Positions 41,720 to 54,921 are shown, counted from the first letter of the stretch. The stretch is DNA of 64,000 nucleotides from Turritopsis dohrnii (GCA_027922465.2 BQMF02000021.1:1612001-1676000); one strand, 5' to 3'. A program made the numbers and translations. The notes: generated by a model not told the origin, from the letters alone.

Positions 41720-42279
41720 GATTATACATAAGGAGCAATATAAAAACCACACGAAACCTTCTAGAGAAGGAAGGATTTGAAAGATCTGTCATCAACATTT
41801 AGAAGAATCTTTTTTAAAAAATGATTTATTAGAGGTAACATAAATTCATGTGTGGTACTGTGGTACATGTGTGGTAAATTTTCATTCTTTTTCAAAAAGA
41901 TAACAGTTTCAAGCTCCAGATATGATGATCTACTATATTCTTTTATGTCTTATATATTCATTTTCAGAAACACTTTCGTCAGCATCATAACTTCCCAGAA
42001 AATATTCGTTATAATCGCTCAAAAGGGTGACATTTTATATATTTTTCTATTATTTCAATTCAAATGATTTATTTATCTGCCAACTAATTGACTATCTTTA
42101 TTGATACAATACTTTTTATATACCACTTCAAAAAAGATCACATTATATATATGCTCTAATGACGTCAGAAACTGTTAAGAATAATGTCTTTTAAAGGGGA
42201 TTTTTTTGTAGCATTTGGCAGTATTTCAAATATGATAAGAATTGGTTTTTGAAAATTCAAAAAGTCATTTTTCATTTCA

Positions 42280-42810
42280 TTTAAAGTTTTTGCTCAAAAC
42301 TTGATCTCCATGGCAACATGACATCACCATGTTCAAGAGGAAATTGCTGACATATGTAAATAACTCAAGAGGTATTTTAGTGACACACTGCTAAAATTTT
42401 GTATGTATAGTGACAAACACCTACAGATATCAAATCACTGAAAGTAATTTTGAGTTATTCACATACCTTACTCGTTCAAATTTTTGCTTGTACTAGTTTT
42501 CACACATTCACGCAAAAAATTAATTATGTGGGCCAGTAAATTTGTCTTACAGAACGTTTTTAAACCGTGTGAGAAAATAAATACGCGCAAAAATTCATTT
42601 TTGACCATTTGCACCAAAATTAATACACGCGAAGTAAATCTATTTCAAATGTGCGAAAATTATAACTAATTTTAAATAATTATTAATAATGTTCAAGAAG
42701 GATATGCTGACATGCAAATACCTTATTCGGAATTTCAAATAATTGATCATTTCATATTGTGGCATCACATTGCCATTGAGTTTTGAGCAAGAACTTTAAT
42801 TAAATGGCAA
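42280..42810. repeat. imperfect inverted repeat
   Basis: TTAAAGTTTTTGCTCAAAACT near 42282 is matched inversely by AGTTTTGAGCAAGAACTTTAA near 42780, with flanking similarity (GGCAACATGACATCACCATG / CATTGCCATTGAG). The centre holds ATTAATACACGCGAAG- and CACGCAAAAAATTAATTA-type motifs. Probably a decayed foldback element. Confidence 0.5.
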
Positions 42811-44707
42811 TATCTCAGGAACGGAAAATGATTTTTTGAAAATTAAAAAATTGACTTTCATCATTTTTGAAGCTGTTTCAAGTTGTGAAGAAAATGAACT
42901 TTTGATATCTTTAGTTTTGAGTTCCCTTTTAATTTGGTTTGGAAGGAGATTTTAAATAAACACAATAAGTTTTCAAAATACGTTTTGAGTATTTCGTCAT
43001 CTATCTTATGAATTTCAATTTTTTTCAATGAGAACCACTCCTTTAGTGACAATATCTTGGCAACAAAAACAATATTTGGAAAAAAACTGATGTTTGTTGC
43101 ATTTTTGAAACTTTGAAATGGTACGAAAAATTCTATTATGATTTTTTAAGTGTACCTTTTTTCAGTAATGAATAATTACTTTAGTGAATTAGTTACTAAA
43201 ACTCTGTAAGTGTGTTTCCTGAATATTCTGTTCTATATGTAATCCTTTTGCAAAAGTTTGTAACTTTTGATTCATAGGTGTAAAAATTAGCCTGTTTATA
43301 TATATAAATATGTTTTACAAGCAGGGCCTATTCCAGGCATTAGGGGCAAGGGTGCGTTGGTACTAAAAGGGCATTTTAGTATAGACTGCCTCCCACTGCC
43401 CCCACCATGGTTGGGGGCAAAGAAAATTTTGCTTTCTGAACCCTCTAAAACGGCTATTTCAGTGTTTTCTGGACTTAATTAGAGTCTTTAAATTCCATTG
43501 TAACATTGCCAGTTCGTCACTATGTTCAAGAGTAATCTATGAGATGCATGCCGTGTTTTGGTGTTTCCTTAAGACTGCACACTAACTTCCACAGAATTAA
43601 GTCCACAGTTCGCCATTGAAAGCCTCTTCAGACCGGAAATCCTTGCATCATGCTAACGTATCAAGAAAACAGTTGTAAAATCCTTCACTGCAACAACAAT
43701 TCCTTAGTAATACGCCGTCGAGAGTGTTTGTTTATCTCACTTGAGTCAGGGCTTCATTACATTTGTGGAGAGTCCGCCATTATGACTTACGGGATACTTT
43801 GAAATTTATTTCAGACTTTTAGCATGTGCATGTTATATGTCTAGACAGGTGATATTACGCACGCATTTATTAACAAAATCTATCGTTAATTAAATTGTTG
43901 CGTAATTATCATCTATATAGAGAGATTGACAATCAGCGATTTCATCAGTAGTTAATGTATTGCAACCTTTTGCTTATCTTCTTTGTCGCGCGTGTGTATT
44001 TCTTTTACTTTTCTCTTTTTAATTTGTTGAAGCCATTCAAGTGCAGGTGTTCTTTTCGAAAAAATTGTGCAATACTGCAAATAAAACTATTGCGAAGGAG
44101 CGTGTTCTAAGAATAGGAGATTGTGGTTGTTTTTAATATAAAAACATTTAGACGTATCCTCTTAATTTTTTTATGGTAAAAACATCCAGTGATGAAATAA
44201 ACAAAAGTAAAACATGTGAAAAATGGCAAACTTAAATTTAAACAGAGGAAAAGCGTGGCGATGAAGGCCGATCTCAGAGGTCAAGCTTCTGTTTAAGTGT
44301 TGAATTTATGAAGCGCTTTTTGCACTTGAAAAAAGGGCAAGGCAATTTCTTAAAAAGGCATTTTTCTTAACAAATTGGGCATTTTCCAACGCCTACACCC
44401 CCTAGACGAAGCGTTTTTCTGGATTTTTAGATAAAACTGTAATTTCGAAATTTTGAACAAAAGGCAAGCGTGCGATTATCGCACGCAATAAAGGGTCAGA
44501 ATAGGCCCTGACAAGTTAAAAAAAAACATATTATATACAAGAATAACTTTTTAAAGATGTTTTATGTATATAATAATTTAAGAAATGTTTTGACTCAACT
44601 CCAATGCTCACCTGCTTCAACTTGTTAAAAACAACAAGAGCTTCCCTATACATTGTTTACATCAAACATTTTTCTAATTGCTTTTATAGGATATATGATA
44701 ACTAAAA

Positions 44708-46131
44708 ATGACAGCCTCTCTAAATCTTTTCAAAAGATGTCACAAGAACAGCCTTCAAATTTTCAAGCTAATCGACAAACCATATTGCAGAAATGTTCAA
44801 GTTCTTCAAGCTCCCGTTATTAAACTCAAGCAAATTAATCGAATGTTGTTTACAAGAGGAGCTCTTATGAATGAAAATAAAACAACATCTTCTGATGGTA
44901 AGGATGGCAAAAAAGCAGGGCAGTTAGCAAAGGTATTTGCTGAATATGGTACGACAGCAGTTGTTTTTCATACAACCATCTCTTTGACGTCCCTTGGTAT
45001 AAGTTATATGGCTGTAAGCAGGTTAGTATGATCTTGTTTTATAACAGTAATACGCGCTTTCCGGAAACGTAAACAGTTCACTTTTCATCTTTGTCTGTTA
45101 TTCAGTATGTAAATTGAGATGTAAAATAGAAGAAATCAACAATTTCTTGTTTGAATCCAGAAGAAATAATATAAAAGCAGGGATTTTTCCAAGATCTTTT
45201 GGTTACTACAGTTTTTCGTTTAGATTGATTGATAAGATAAGATTGATTGATTGATAAGATTGAGTTTAACAGTCCAGGAAGCTCCGCAATTTAGAGAGTT
45301 CAATCTCCACAAACAGGCCTTGTCATGACAGGCATGCGAAGGGAGTTGGAAACTAAGATGTTTTTTAATTTCATTGAATAACATGAAAACTAGTCCTACT
45401 GGTACCACTTTCGTTTTCTTATTCTTTCCTAAGGTGAAGAAATGAATGCGTATAACAAAGGACATTTCAAAATTACTAGCAACGGTGGTCCTTCTCCCTA
45501 GCAACAGCAAATTTGGTGAATAATGGCCTAATAACTCTCTCAAAGCATGTTTTTAAATACTACGCATTCAAAAGCTAAAAGTGTTTAATTGACAATGAAT
45601 GATTGAGTTTCTAAACTCAATTCAAGATTGAGTTTTAACTACCGGTAAACAGTAGTTGGAAAGTGCTTTGAAAAATCCCTGAAAGAAATACAGGACAAAA
45701 TGAAGTAGTAGATACAATGCCCTTCATGATTCGTTTTTTCTGACTATATCTACCAACTGTGTGACGAAATCTGAAATCACCAATTGATGTATTTTTGAAT
45801 GTATATGTTTTACTAACATTGGCTTCAGATTGTAATGACGTGAAATCTGATTGTTTGAAGATCTTGCAAAGGGATTACCTTGTTTCAATATTATTGAACT
45901 AATTTCTTTTATAGTGGTATTGATGTCGCTGGTCTGTTGCAAAAGTATAACTTGATAACAGAAGGGACATTGCAAGGGGGCATTGCTGGTGGTGCTACTA
46001 CATTCGTCATAGCTTATGCTTGCCATAAAGTTTTCATGCCAGTACGAATTTTCTGCACAGTGACTTGTACTCCCATTATAGTGAAGAAACTCAGACAGAT
46101 GGGTTGGTTGAAGAATGTTGTGAAGAAGTAG
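44708..46131 (+). CDS. FAM210B: FAM210B-like mitochondrial membrane protein (DUF1279)
   Basis: Two exons, 44708-45021 and 45915-46131, joined in phase 2 (AG|T), 176 residues. Residues 1 to about 70 are basic, Ser/Asn/Lys-rich with few acids, typical of a mitochondrial targeting sequence. The DUF1279 domain follows: LAKVFAEYGTTAVVFHTTIS, a hydrophobic segment SLGISYMAVSSGID across the splice join, a Gly-rich stretch GGIAGGATTFVIAYACHKVF and MPVRIFCTVTCTPIIVKKLR. Two hydrophobic stretches fit two membrane segments. This matches FAM210B better than FAM210A (EYGT.., MAVSSG, AYA.HK.F.PVRI). FAM210 proteins are mitochondrial, linked to organelle function and, for FAM210B, erythroid iron/haem use in vertebrates. 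In-frame stops precede the ATG; the acceptor near 44690 implies a 5' untranslated exon. Confidence 0.9.
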
Positions 46132-46985
46132 CGTAAAACGAAAGACCTGTTTATCCAAAGTTGTTGCAAGAAAATAAGTGTGTGAAAAATGTCACGGCAT
46201 TGAATAATAGAAGCGACAATTGCAGCATTCGTTTCTACTCTTGCACGTTCTTCTAGAATCTTTTCGATAAACTCGTCTGTTCTGTTAGGGGGGGGGGGGG
46301 ATATTGTTAGGAGTATGTGTGTGAAGAAGGTTAGTACTGATCCTTGAATGACTTCATGACAATACCAGCATTGTTTCTCAACATGTCAATGTGGTAACAC
46401 CAAAAGACACTTGAATGGTTGTATCAGTTTTATAGTATCATATCTGGTCTTTGAATTTCCTGTAAATTTACGAAAAAGTAAAATTCAAATTTTAGGGGTA
46501 TATACAGTTTGTTTTCGTATTGTTTTTTTTTTGTTGTTTATTTTCTTCAAACTTTCTACTTCTATCAAAAGAAATATGGTGTTGAAAACAGTGGGGGTGA
46601 AACAGTGACGTGCATGAGATTTTTCATTCACTTGATGTCCATAACAAAGTTACTGGCAACACGAAAAAGCAAGCAATTTTCTTTCTGCTCATACTTCGCA
46701 GTTTTTTGTAGGTTTCGAACACTTATTCATTCTGTGTGGTCGTTTTACACTGAATTTGACTTTTCTGTATTTTTTTGTATGTTATGAAAATGTTATTTAT
46801 AGTTATTTTCTCCATTTATAATAAATATGATGCGATCTACTTTTGGATTCCATGGTGTTTTTTTTTATAAATCCACATGTGACTCACGACAAGTTTACTT
46901 TTTACTCAACGCTTTTATAAGATAGTCAATGATTTCTGACTAGTATTTTAATGAGCTATCAAATTCTACCGTGTAATTAGGCATC

Positions 46986-47917
46986 TACAGTGTGTCCACC
47001 AGAAAGTGGGCACCTTGTTCAAAACACAAATAACTTTTCGAATTTTCAACAATACAATGCGGGTTTTATACCGTTGGAAAGAGGATTTTTTTAGCTTTCC
47101 AAAAATATAAGTTGTTATTTATAAAAATTTTTATTTTAAAGAATATTAAGTATTTTTTGTTTCGACACGGTTGTTAATTTTGTAATGACCAATAAAACAG
47201 ACTTTTAACGAGCAATTAACCTTTTGTTTCGTTGAAACAACTGCTGTTGGTGGTATTGTGCTAATTTTGTCACGAAATTTCTTGAAAAGACACAAACTTT
47301 TTTTCATTGTGTAAACTTACCTTAAATTTTTTATTATGATTTAGTAATTTCATATTCCAAACGCATCTTTATAAGCGAGAAAAAAAACTTTTTATGAAAT
47401 TCATTCAATAATGCAGTTAACAGTGCAGCAGCGAACTTTCGTTGTGAGAAAGTTTCATGGGACAAAAAGTTATGTAACTGTTATTCAGGCTTATAGACAA
47501 CAGTTTCTGGGTAGAAATCCACCATCAAAAAGCACGATTCAAAGTTATTTATATCTTTGTTGTAAAAGAGTTTTAGAAATGAAACTTTCATGTTCAAGCT
47601 TGTAAAAACGTAAAGTTTTCCTTGTATAACGCAGCTTTATTACAATATTTTAGCTTTTTATGATTTCCCATGCTACTTGAGTCGTTAACACCTATTCAAA
47701 CAAGCGTTAATTGATCATTATTGATTTAATGTTATTGTTTCATGGTAAAATCGATTATATTTCCTGAAAAATTGGTTTTTCTATGAAAAGGGTTATATAT
47801 TTAGAAAGAGCAAAACAATTTCTTTCTGTTAATATAAAAATTGAGAAAAACAAGCACGAAAAACAAAAGATATGCTTATTGAAAGTTGGGTGCCCACGTT
47901 CTGGTGGACAAACTGTA
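46986..47917. mobile_element. non-autonomous mariner-like element
   Basis: Terminal inverted repeats CAGTGTGTCCACCAGAAAG at 46988 and its inverse (TTCTGGTGGACAAACTG) ending 47915, homologous over about 27 bp, flanked by TA on both sides. This is the Tc1/mariner (IS630) signature. The inside keeps only the N-terminal piece of a transposase (47411-47605), so the rest of the catalytic region has been lost. Confidence 0.85.
47411..47605 (+). pseudogene. N-terminal helix-turn-helix remnant of mariner-like transposase
   Basis: 64 codons starting MQLTVQQRTFVVRKFHGTKS, with VTVIQAYRQQF, GRNPPSKSTIQ. This matches the DNA-binding helix-turn-helix at the start of mariner-like transposases of the QR-F-V-K / GR..P.KSTI type. 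The DDE/DDD catalytic domain is absent before the right terminal repeat. Possibly still translatable as a DNA-binding fragment, but there is no evidence of use. Confidence 0.7.
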
Positions 47918-48601
47918 TATCCACTCACTTAAACCATGAAGGAATAAAAATCTAGCGAAATGTATCAACGGTTATAAATTTCTTTCAAATCGGAATATCT
48001 GCGCTTAACATTACAGACTTTTCTTTTTTTATTAAAACAAAAACCATTACAAAAAAAAAAAATCGTTCATTCATTAAAGCCATTATAATCAAGTTGAATG
48101 AATGCAATCAAATCGATTTATTTACGATTGAGATGTTATGAGGAGAGATAACAGAAACAGGTTAGACATTATTTCACTAACACGCAAAGCTGCCACTCGT
48201 TGGATATTTATAATGGGCTAGTAAGAGGAAAGTATAACTGGCTAAACATGTCTATGGAAATGAAAGCAAAGACTTGTGCCTAATCCGATCAAAAGAGTTT
48301 GCGTAAATAATCAAATCAATAAGCGAGTTTTTTTAGTACGTATTACCCAATCAAAATAAAGATATTGTATATGTTATCCGATCAAAAAAATGTTACTGGA
48401 GGTCAGCGATATCACATAACCAAAAACGTTCCAAAAACTAATTATGATGATTATTACACATCTTCCAGGTAAAGAACTTTTATAAATAAAACGGGGAGGC
48501 TTTCCAGAATGATGATGATGTCACCAGTGGGAATCTCCCATAAAACCAACAAGGAATAGGTCTGGAAACGAGCCGCTGACAAATATCAAAACAACAAACA
48601 A

Positions 48602-48677
48602 ATGATTGACAATCTTGTGGTGATTCCCTTGTAGAAAAAATGATTGACAATCTTGTGGTGATTCCCTTGTAGAAAAA
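48602..48677. repeat. 38-bp tandem duplication
   Basis: ATGATTGACAATCTTGTGGT through GTAGAAAAA is present twice back to back, essentially identical, so recent. Confidence 0.9.
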
Positions 48678-49596
48678 TTCTGACTTTTGTTTTCTCTAGA
48701 CCTTTATAAAAGTTCATTATTTTAAAGTCTCAACTTGTGTTTGGTTTTGCTTTCGAACAGTGGAAACAATAAACCTTTCCCCGATACACGATAACTCGGC
48801 CACAATGCGGCGTTCAAACAAAATTTCGAGACGGTCTATTTTGTGAATCGTGGAAATAAATTTATCTTTTCTGACATGAATTTATATGCAACAACAAAAG
48901 GGGTGTATCCGGTGATAGCAGCAGAAAACCACAGACAAAGATCCGCCTGCTGAATGAGAAATTATCGTATCGAAGAAAGTACCGAGTAGTTAGCCTGTAG
49001 TCACTCACTCATCGGCATAATTTAATTCTCATCTTCATTTGGTGGTTTTCCTGAAAGGCCGATTGCGTTATTGCCTTTATTATTGTTTGGCCGCCACAAA
49101 CGCAATAACTGACAACACTCAGTCGTTTTACACAGGCTTATAATCCTTGCCGAGTTTCTGTTTGGCCACCGTGTTTTTAAATAAATTAACACTAACTAAC
49201 TCGTTCCTTTTTCGGACGAGCAAATGACTCCTAACAACCTTGTAGAATGATTAAAAGTAATCTTACATGAGGTTTGTATAGTATTGTTAACTCAAAGTAA
49301 TGTTTCAACAGAAAGCTGGGAAGGTTCATTATCTATCTATTATGTTATCAGTCATGTGATGATCAGCTCCAAAGTAATCAATTCCGTTCATTCATACCTT
49401 CAGATTACTTCAACGCGATGTAACGTGTTATTCAATTACTCGAATTCTGAGATGTTATTAAAGATTTTGAATTGCAAATCGTTTTAGTTTAATTAACTTA
49501 ATCGTCGATGAAGAAGTCATGTGATTCGAGACAAACGAGACGACAGCCATCGATCCAAGCAGAAGTAGGTTTTTTTTGCTGAAATCAAAAGGAGGT

Positions 49597-52500
49597 ATGG
49601 GTTTGAAAAAGCTATTGGCACTTGTGATTCTGGTTAGTTTTCGGGTATGTGCAGGGTTTTTCGCTTACTCAGACTTAGAGAGACAGTAGATAATATTTAT
49701 AACTACTCCTAAAAGGTTTAACAGGAGCTGAAGGTGAAGGTCATTAATAAACAAGGTGAGGACTCGATGTCAAGTGTTAATGATGGATGTACGTAGAAGT
49801 TTATAAAAGGATAGTTGTGGAGATAAAGAAAAGAGATATTAATGAGAAAATGAACGGTTGAAACATCATTCCACCACAATTGGTTCAAGATTTACTCCTA
49901 GGATTATCTTATCTCTTGTACATATGCATTGCAAACAGGTTTTTTCTGAATGGATGTTTCAGCCATTCATCATTGAGCACACTTTCTCTAGGCGAATAAC
50001 CCAGCGGGCATAATCGTCAAAAAGCCACTACCATGGAGAGCATTCTTATTGAAATAGTGTGTATATTTTTGTAGGAATGCCCTCCTTCGCAGAGATTTTT
50101 CAATTTTTTGCCCGCTGGGAAACTACCTAACAAAAACCGCTCCATGTTGTCTTTTCTTTATGTTAATTTTGTTTACATGGGGACCTCCAGCAAAGAACAC
50201 TTTATTGGATAATACATACCATAATTGATTGGACAATATATGTTTTTTTGTAAGAATGAAAACTTAATCGCATACACGTTTTTTTCTATATCGTGTATTC
50301 TAACAAGATAGGTTCAAGCTATCTTTATTGTTTACACCCTCTTATTTTGGTTTGAAAAAACGAGACATTGAGTGTTGATTTGCTCGTTTAACCTCGCCAA
50401 AAATAACAACGTTCCACTCTCTCAAACTTTCATGTTCACTTCTTGATTGACCAATCTACAAAGAAAACATTACTAGACTGGAAACATCACTAGACTGAAA
50501 ACATCATTAGACTGGAAGCATCAATAAACTGAACTCGACAAAATTCTATCGACTGCTACTCCTGGCCTCACTTTCAGGTAAAAAGGACCAAGAAATATTC
50601 AGAAAAGACTTAATAATGGCATGGATTTTTATTAACCCAGTGCAAATAGAAAAGAACACTAAAAACCGAGAAATCCTCGATCAGTCTGTAGAAAGTCTCT
50701 AAATCTACTATTGATCATTCCTTGATCGTATCAGGTATCCTAGCAACACCTAAGTACCTATGACAATCGAAAGTCAAAAAATCTTAACAACACTAGGGTC
50801 CAATTGGAAAGCAATCTAGTACCCAGGGACGTTTTCTTTTTAAGAAAGTTAAACTCAGTGTTCCAAATAAAAAGCTGAAGAAAAAAACTGTTTTATAAAA
50901 ATCGTGTATGAATCCAAGCTTAGATATAGTTCAAAACATCAACGCAGACTCCATGCCAAGTTACGTTGCGTTCTGGCATACTTTCACCAATAGTGATTGA
51001 TTTTGAAAAAAGGCTAGAATAATGTTATTCATAAACAATTTCAAATTCTAAATATCGTTTTTGCATAGTTTTAGCGATTTCCAATCAATGTAAGGAGTTT
51101 CATCAGTTAATGGCTGTAGTATATATATATCTATTTAGTTTTATTGTGTGGATGTGATGGTTTCTTCTAACCCTAACAATTGCTGTCATTAAATCGTTAG
51201 GTATGCGATGGGAAAGCTTTCCTTAAACTCAAGCTGGTCTCCTACAAGAACTTTCAACACACCACCTCTTCACATCAGTGCTGTAATGGAGGTGATTCAG
51301 GAAGGAATAGTTGTCCATACCGATGTCAAAACGAATTCGATATATGCGTAAGCACTCAACAAAGTGCTGCTTCGTGTAACTTGGTAGATTATGAATCCCC
51401 AGAGACTTTGGAGGATGATGATATCGATTTCAAGACAGAATATCAAAACTTAATCAACGTCCCAAGAATGATTGTTGACAAGCTGCCAGTACGTTATCAC
51501 AATTTCGTTACTATTCCCCATTCTGTTCAGCTGTCTGTGTATCACAACGCACTATTTTAATAAGTTCTCAATTAAGATTCAGAAAGGTCCAAAGACATGA
51601 CATATTGTCTGATTTTTGGAACTCCTGCAGAGTAAGACATTTTGTGAAATAGGTCCCATTGTTCTGTTCAACTATGATCAACATAAAGATGACTGTGGCC
51701 TTCATTCTTTAAATAACTTTATATATTTATATGTTCTTTTTGATCAAAGGCAACAGTACTTGTCAAAATCCGAGTGCATAACACTGCAGATACATCAAAC
51801 ATCAATCTTGTTGCTGACTACATACGCGAAGTATACCTTGGTAAACCAGGCATCATCAAGACAGTACAGCTACGTTCTGGCACACGAAGAAACGCAAAAT
51901 ATATTAAATTTTCTATAAGGTAAGCTTAGATGCCAAATGGTTAAAACTAGCAACAGATGTTACAAATAGTACTGAAACTGCAGTGAAATCAAAATACATC
52001 CTTACTGATTGAACATTGTGAGATTGTGACATTTATTTACTTGCTTATTCATCATATTTGCCTTTTAATTCTAACAGAATCATTTTCAATGAAGCTCCTA
52101 CAAATTTGGTTCTAGGGCATTTTAAACGCTACTTGAACTACTTGAACGCTCCATAATTTTGGGATACACATTTGGCCTTGATATCGAGAAGCGGGTTCGT
52201 AGCCAGATATTTTGGTTCGAGAATCCAAACTCGATCACAACTACAAGTCATTTTTCACTAGCCTTCTGTTTAAACACCATGTCGGCCACTGTATTTTAAC
52301 TCGTCATTATATTTTTAATTATTTCGTTAAGTTATGCATGCGTAATTAGCCCTGTTAACTCTTTACTGATTAATTCGAAGCCATTTTTGTTTTAGATCAG
52401 GTTGTCTAAAAAATTATCTACCTCCAGATTGCTCAGTTGCTAAATGTGTTCCACGTGATGATGAGCTGGGTCATTACAAATGCGTTCAGAATCAAAAGAT

Positions 52501-54921
52501 TTGCTTGTCGGGTTGGTTGGAACCAGAAACAAACTGCATCACTGGTATGTTAAAATATCAGGCAAGAAAATGTCATTTTCTGTTGCATTACGCATGAATA
52601 TTGTGTTGTTTTTTTTAACGGCGCCAGTTGTGACAACAACAACGACAACGACGACCGCACTGACGACAACAACAGAAACGACAACGACGACTACGACAAC
52701 ACCTACAACTACAACAACGCCACCAACGACAACAACAACTTCAACAGCGACAACAACGACGCCTACGCCAACCACGATGCCGACGACAACCACGACCACA
52801 GTAGCAACAACAACGACGCCAACGATAACAACGACAACAACGACTACAACAGCAACAACAACTACAACAACGACTAAAGCACCGACAACAGCGACACCAA
52901 CAACCACTACAACGACAACAGTGACCACAACAGAGGCGAAAACAACAATGCCAGCGACAACCATCACAGAAACAACAACGACGACACCTACAACGACAAT
53001 GGCGACAACGGCACGACCAATGACAAAAGTAGCGACAAAATCTTCGCCGACAACTGCCGAACATGCAACAATCAAGACAACAACAGAAATGAAGACGACG
53101 ACAACAACAACAGAAAATGCGACAGCGCCACAAATTGAAACGACTACAACTTCACCGACAACTGAACCAATGAGTCAAACATTTGACGTGACAACAACAA
53201 AATGGCCTCCCTATACAACACATGATGGTACGTGGTTTTGAAGGATTCATTTTTGAATAACTAGCCCAAACACGATTGCCATTTGTGAATATTCTTCTTA
53301 TATTTCAGGTAACAGTACTTTTGTGCCCCCAGTTTTACCTGGTAAGTCTGGATTTACTTTGTTGCTTTTTGATTGGTTCATGACAAAGTTCGTTTGTGAG
53401 AAAGGTTTTACTTGGTTGCCTGCCAATATAAATACCTTAAGTACACACTGTCGAAAATGGTGGAATTAATTAGTCCCACTTCAAGAATTTCCAAAACACC
53501 GAATATGCTCGAGTTTGCGCCCCTCTCAGATATATTAAAACTGTTCTAAAGTCAATGGAATGCTAATATGAATCTCACTTTAGCAGCTAACAGCCAGTAG
53601 ATATAACTTTTAACAAAAACACATCTTTAGTATTTAAAAACATACGAAGCTTTTCGTTAGTGCAAGCTTACATCATTCTGTGATAATAACACTATCACTA
53701 GATAATGTAAGCTTACACTTACGAAAAACTTCGTGTGTTTTTAAATACTGAAATATGTTTTTGTTAAAAGTTAGAATCTCATTTTATTTCATGAACACCC
53801 TTTTGCACTAAATCGACTGCGTACTCGACAGTATGGTAAAGAAACTGTAAACACATTGATGAACTTTCACCTTCATTCATTTCAGTTGTTGATGAAAATG
53901 GTGAACCACATTTGAATATCGTTTTAATTTCTGGACTGAGCTTGCTTGCAGTCATGTTTCTCATTGTACTGCTAATTCTTCTAAATGTTTTTGGTAACAG
54001 AAGAAGTAAGTTGCCTTAATACAATGTTATGAGCATATGATTTTTTCCACCTGTGTTTTCTGCAACAGAAAGGTATCCATCATCTTTGTTAATTTGTGCT
54101 TCCATCATTTCTTTTATCGACAAGCGTATTCAAACAAACTATGGACTTGGTATAGACACATAAACAGGGAGTTGCAACTACTGAAGTGTCTGTAGGAATC
54201 GAAATTTTCTCAAAAGTATTTTTAAACTGCCACAGCGAAAAATACGAATATGAGCTTCGATTGTCGTTTTTTTTGGAAAGAAGCCCTGATAACTATCCGC
54301 GCTTGCAGCTTACAATATCATGAGGGAACATGTACTCTGATTCTTTAGGTTTCCCTTAGGAGTTTTTCCATTTCGACATTTTCCCAGTGCCTTCAATGGT
54401 TTAATTCTACCTAAACATCTATTTACAATCTGATTTTTGTGTTTATTGCGAATCTTGAGAACGATAGCTTAGAAATCATAAAGGTATATCTGTGTATAAC
54501 TCAAAACCCAGTAAAACACGAGGCATGGTTTGATTACCAAGCAACAGAATTGAAAGGTTACATAAAATGAGTGATATTCCCTTCTTTTCGTACACGTCCA
54601 TGAGCTAACAATAATTCAGAGGAAAAATGTGGCACAGGAAGATAATCTGGATTCGTAGTAATTGGAAAGTGATTGCATTTGATCACATTCGAAATTTTCA
54701 TTAAAAGCAGTGTTTTCTTTCTTTGCAGATTAAAATAACTGTTCCGATTTATGTTGCTACAATATCCGTCTTCTAGAAACAAAGTTGCTAAAATCCTAAG
54801 TGGATATACCTATTTTAATTAGGATACGTCTTTTCTTTTAGGTCGTATGAAGTACGAATCGTTGAACAAAAGCACCGGTTTGTCGAATCCAACTTATGAT
54901 TCCGTATCATGCGAATTTTAA
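49597..54921 (+). CDS. DSL-domain transmembrane protein DSL-C (complete, 8 exons)
   Basis: Notch-ligand-like protein without EGF repeats. Exons: 49597-49644, 51201-51488, 51750-51919, 52396-52544, 52628-53227, 53309-53341, 53886-54005, 54842-54921; 495 residues, every join in frame. Order: signal peptide MGLKKLLALVILVSFR; MNNL-like region (LKLKLVSYKN, CCNGG, CPYRCQNEFDICV); linker; DSL domain (CLKNYLPPDC, CVPRDDELGHYKC, IC, LSGW..NC); a 200-residue stalk that is mostly Thr; a short PVLP exon; one membrane span (IVLISGLSLLAVMFLIVLLI); a 30-residue tail with NPTYDSV. NPxY is a clathrin/PTB-domain sorting motif, so ligand endocytosis can be inferred. The longer ORF in intron 2 (from 51616) was rejected because the linker homologous to DSL-B starts at 51750. 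Heavy O-glycosylation of the stalk is expected. Confidence 0.9.
52628..53227 (+). repeat. Thr-codon (ACN) repeat array encoding the DSL-C stalk
   Basis: A single 600-bp exon made largely of ACA/ACG/ACT/ACC codons with Ala, Pro, Glu and Met interspersed. The codons are mixed, so it is not a simple microsatellite, though parts are runs of ACA and ACG. The reverse strand gives a Val-rich ORF that is only a shadow. Expected to be a mucin-like, O-glycosylated spacer and prone to length variation. Confidence 0.9.
53604..53773. mobile_element. 170-bp palindromic MITE in DSL-C intron
   Basis: TAACTTTTAACAAAAACA at 53604 and its inverse TGTTTTTGTTAAAAGTTA ending 53773, with arms of about 75 bp (AGTATTTAAAAACATACGAAG / CTTCGTGTGTTTTTAAATACT) around a short loop. 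Non-coding. Confidence 0.85.

Larger units (their letters stand above)
40328..44707. other. intergenic region between RNMT and FAM210B (divergent promoters)
   Basis: RNMT is transcribed leftward and FAM210B rightward, so both promoters lie in this stretch. It contains a Harbinger-like MITE (40746-41131), a second MITE with a perfect-looking hairpin (41234-41719), a diffuse inverted repeat (42280-42810) and otherwise AT-rich DNA without recognised genes. A splice acceptor TTTTATAG at about 44690 suggests a non-coding first exon of FAM210B somewhere here. Confidence 0.55.
46132..49596. other. intergenic region between FAM210B and DSL-C
   Basis: Holds the FAM210B 3' untranslated region, a mariner-like element (46986-47917) and a tandem duplication (48602-48677). 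AATAAA occurs at about 46820, a plausible poly(A) signal for FAM210B. The rest is AT-rich with no gene recognised. Confidence 0.6.

Noticed and set aside
51616..51918. 100-codon ORF starting MELLQSKTFCEIG as DSL-C exon 3
   Set aside because: Its second half is in the wrong frame. The exon 51750-51919 read from an AAAG|GCA acceptor in phase 0 aligns with the linker exon of DSL-B and joins the DSL exon correctly.
52539..53133. Val-rich and Cys/Arg-rich minus-strand ORFs of 130-178 codons
   Set aside because: They are antisense shadows of the Thr-codon exon of DSL-C; GTT/GTG/TGT codons are simply the complement of ACN repeats.
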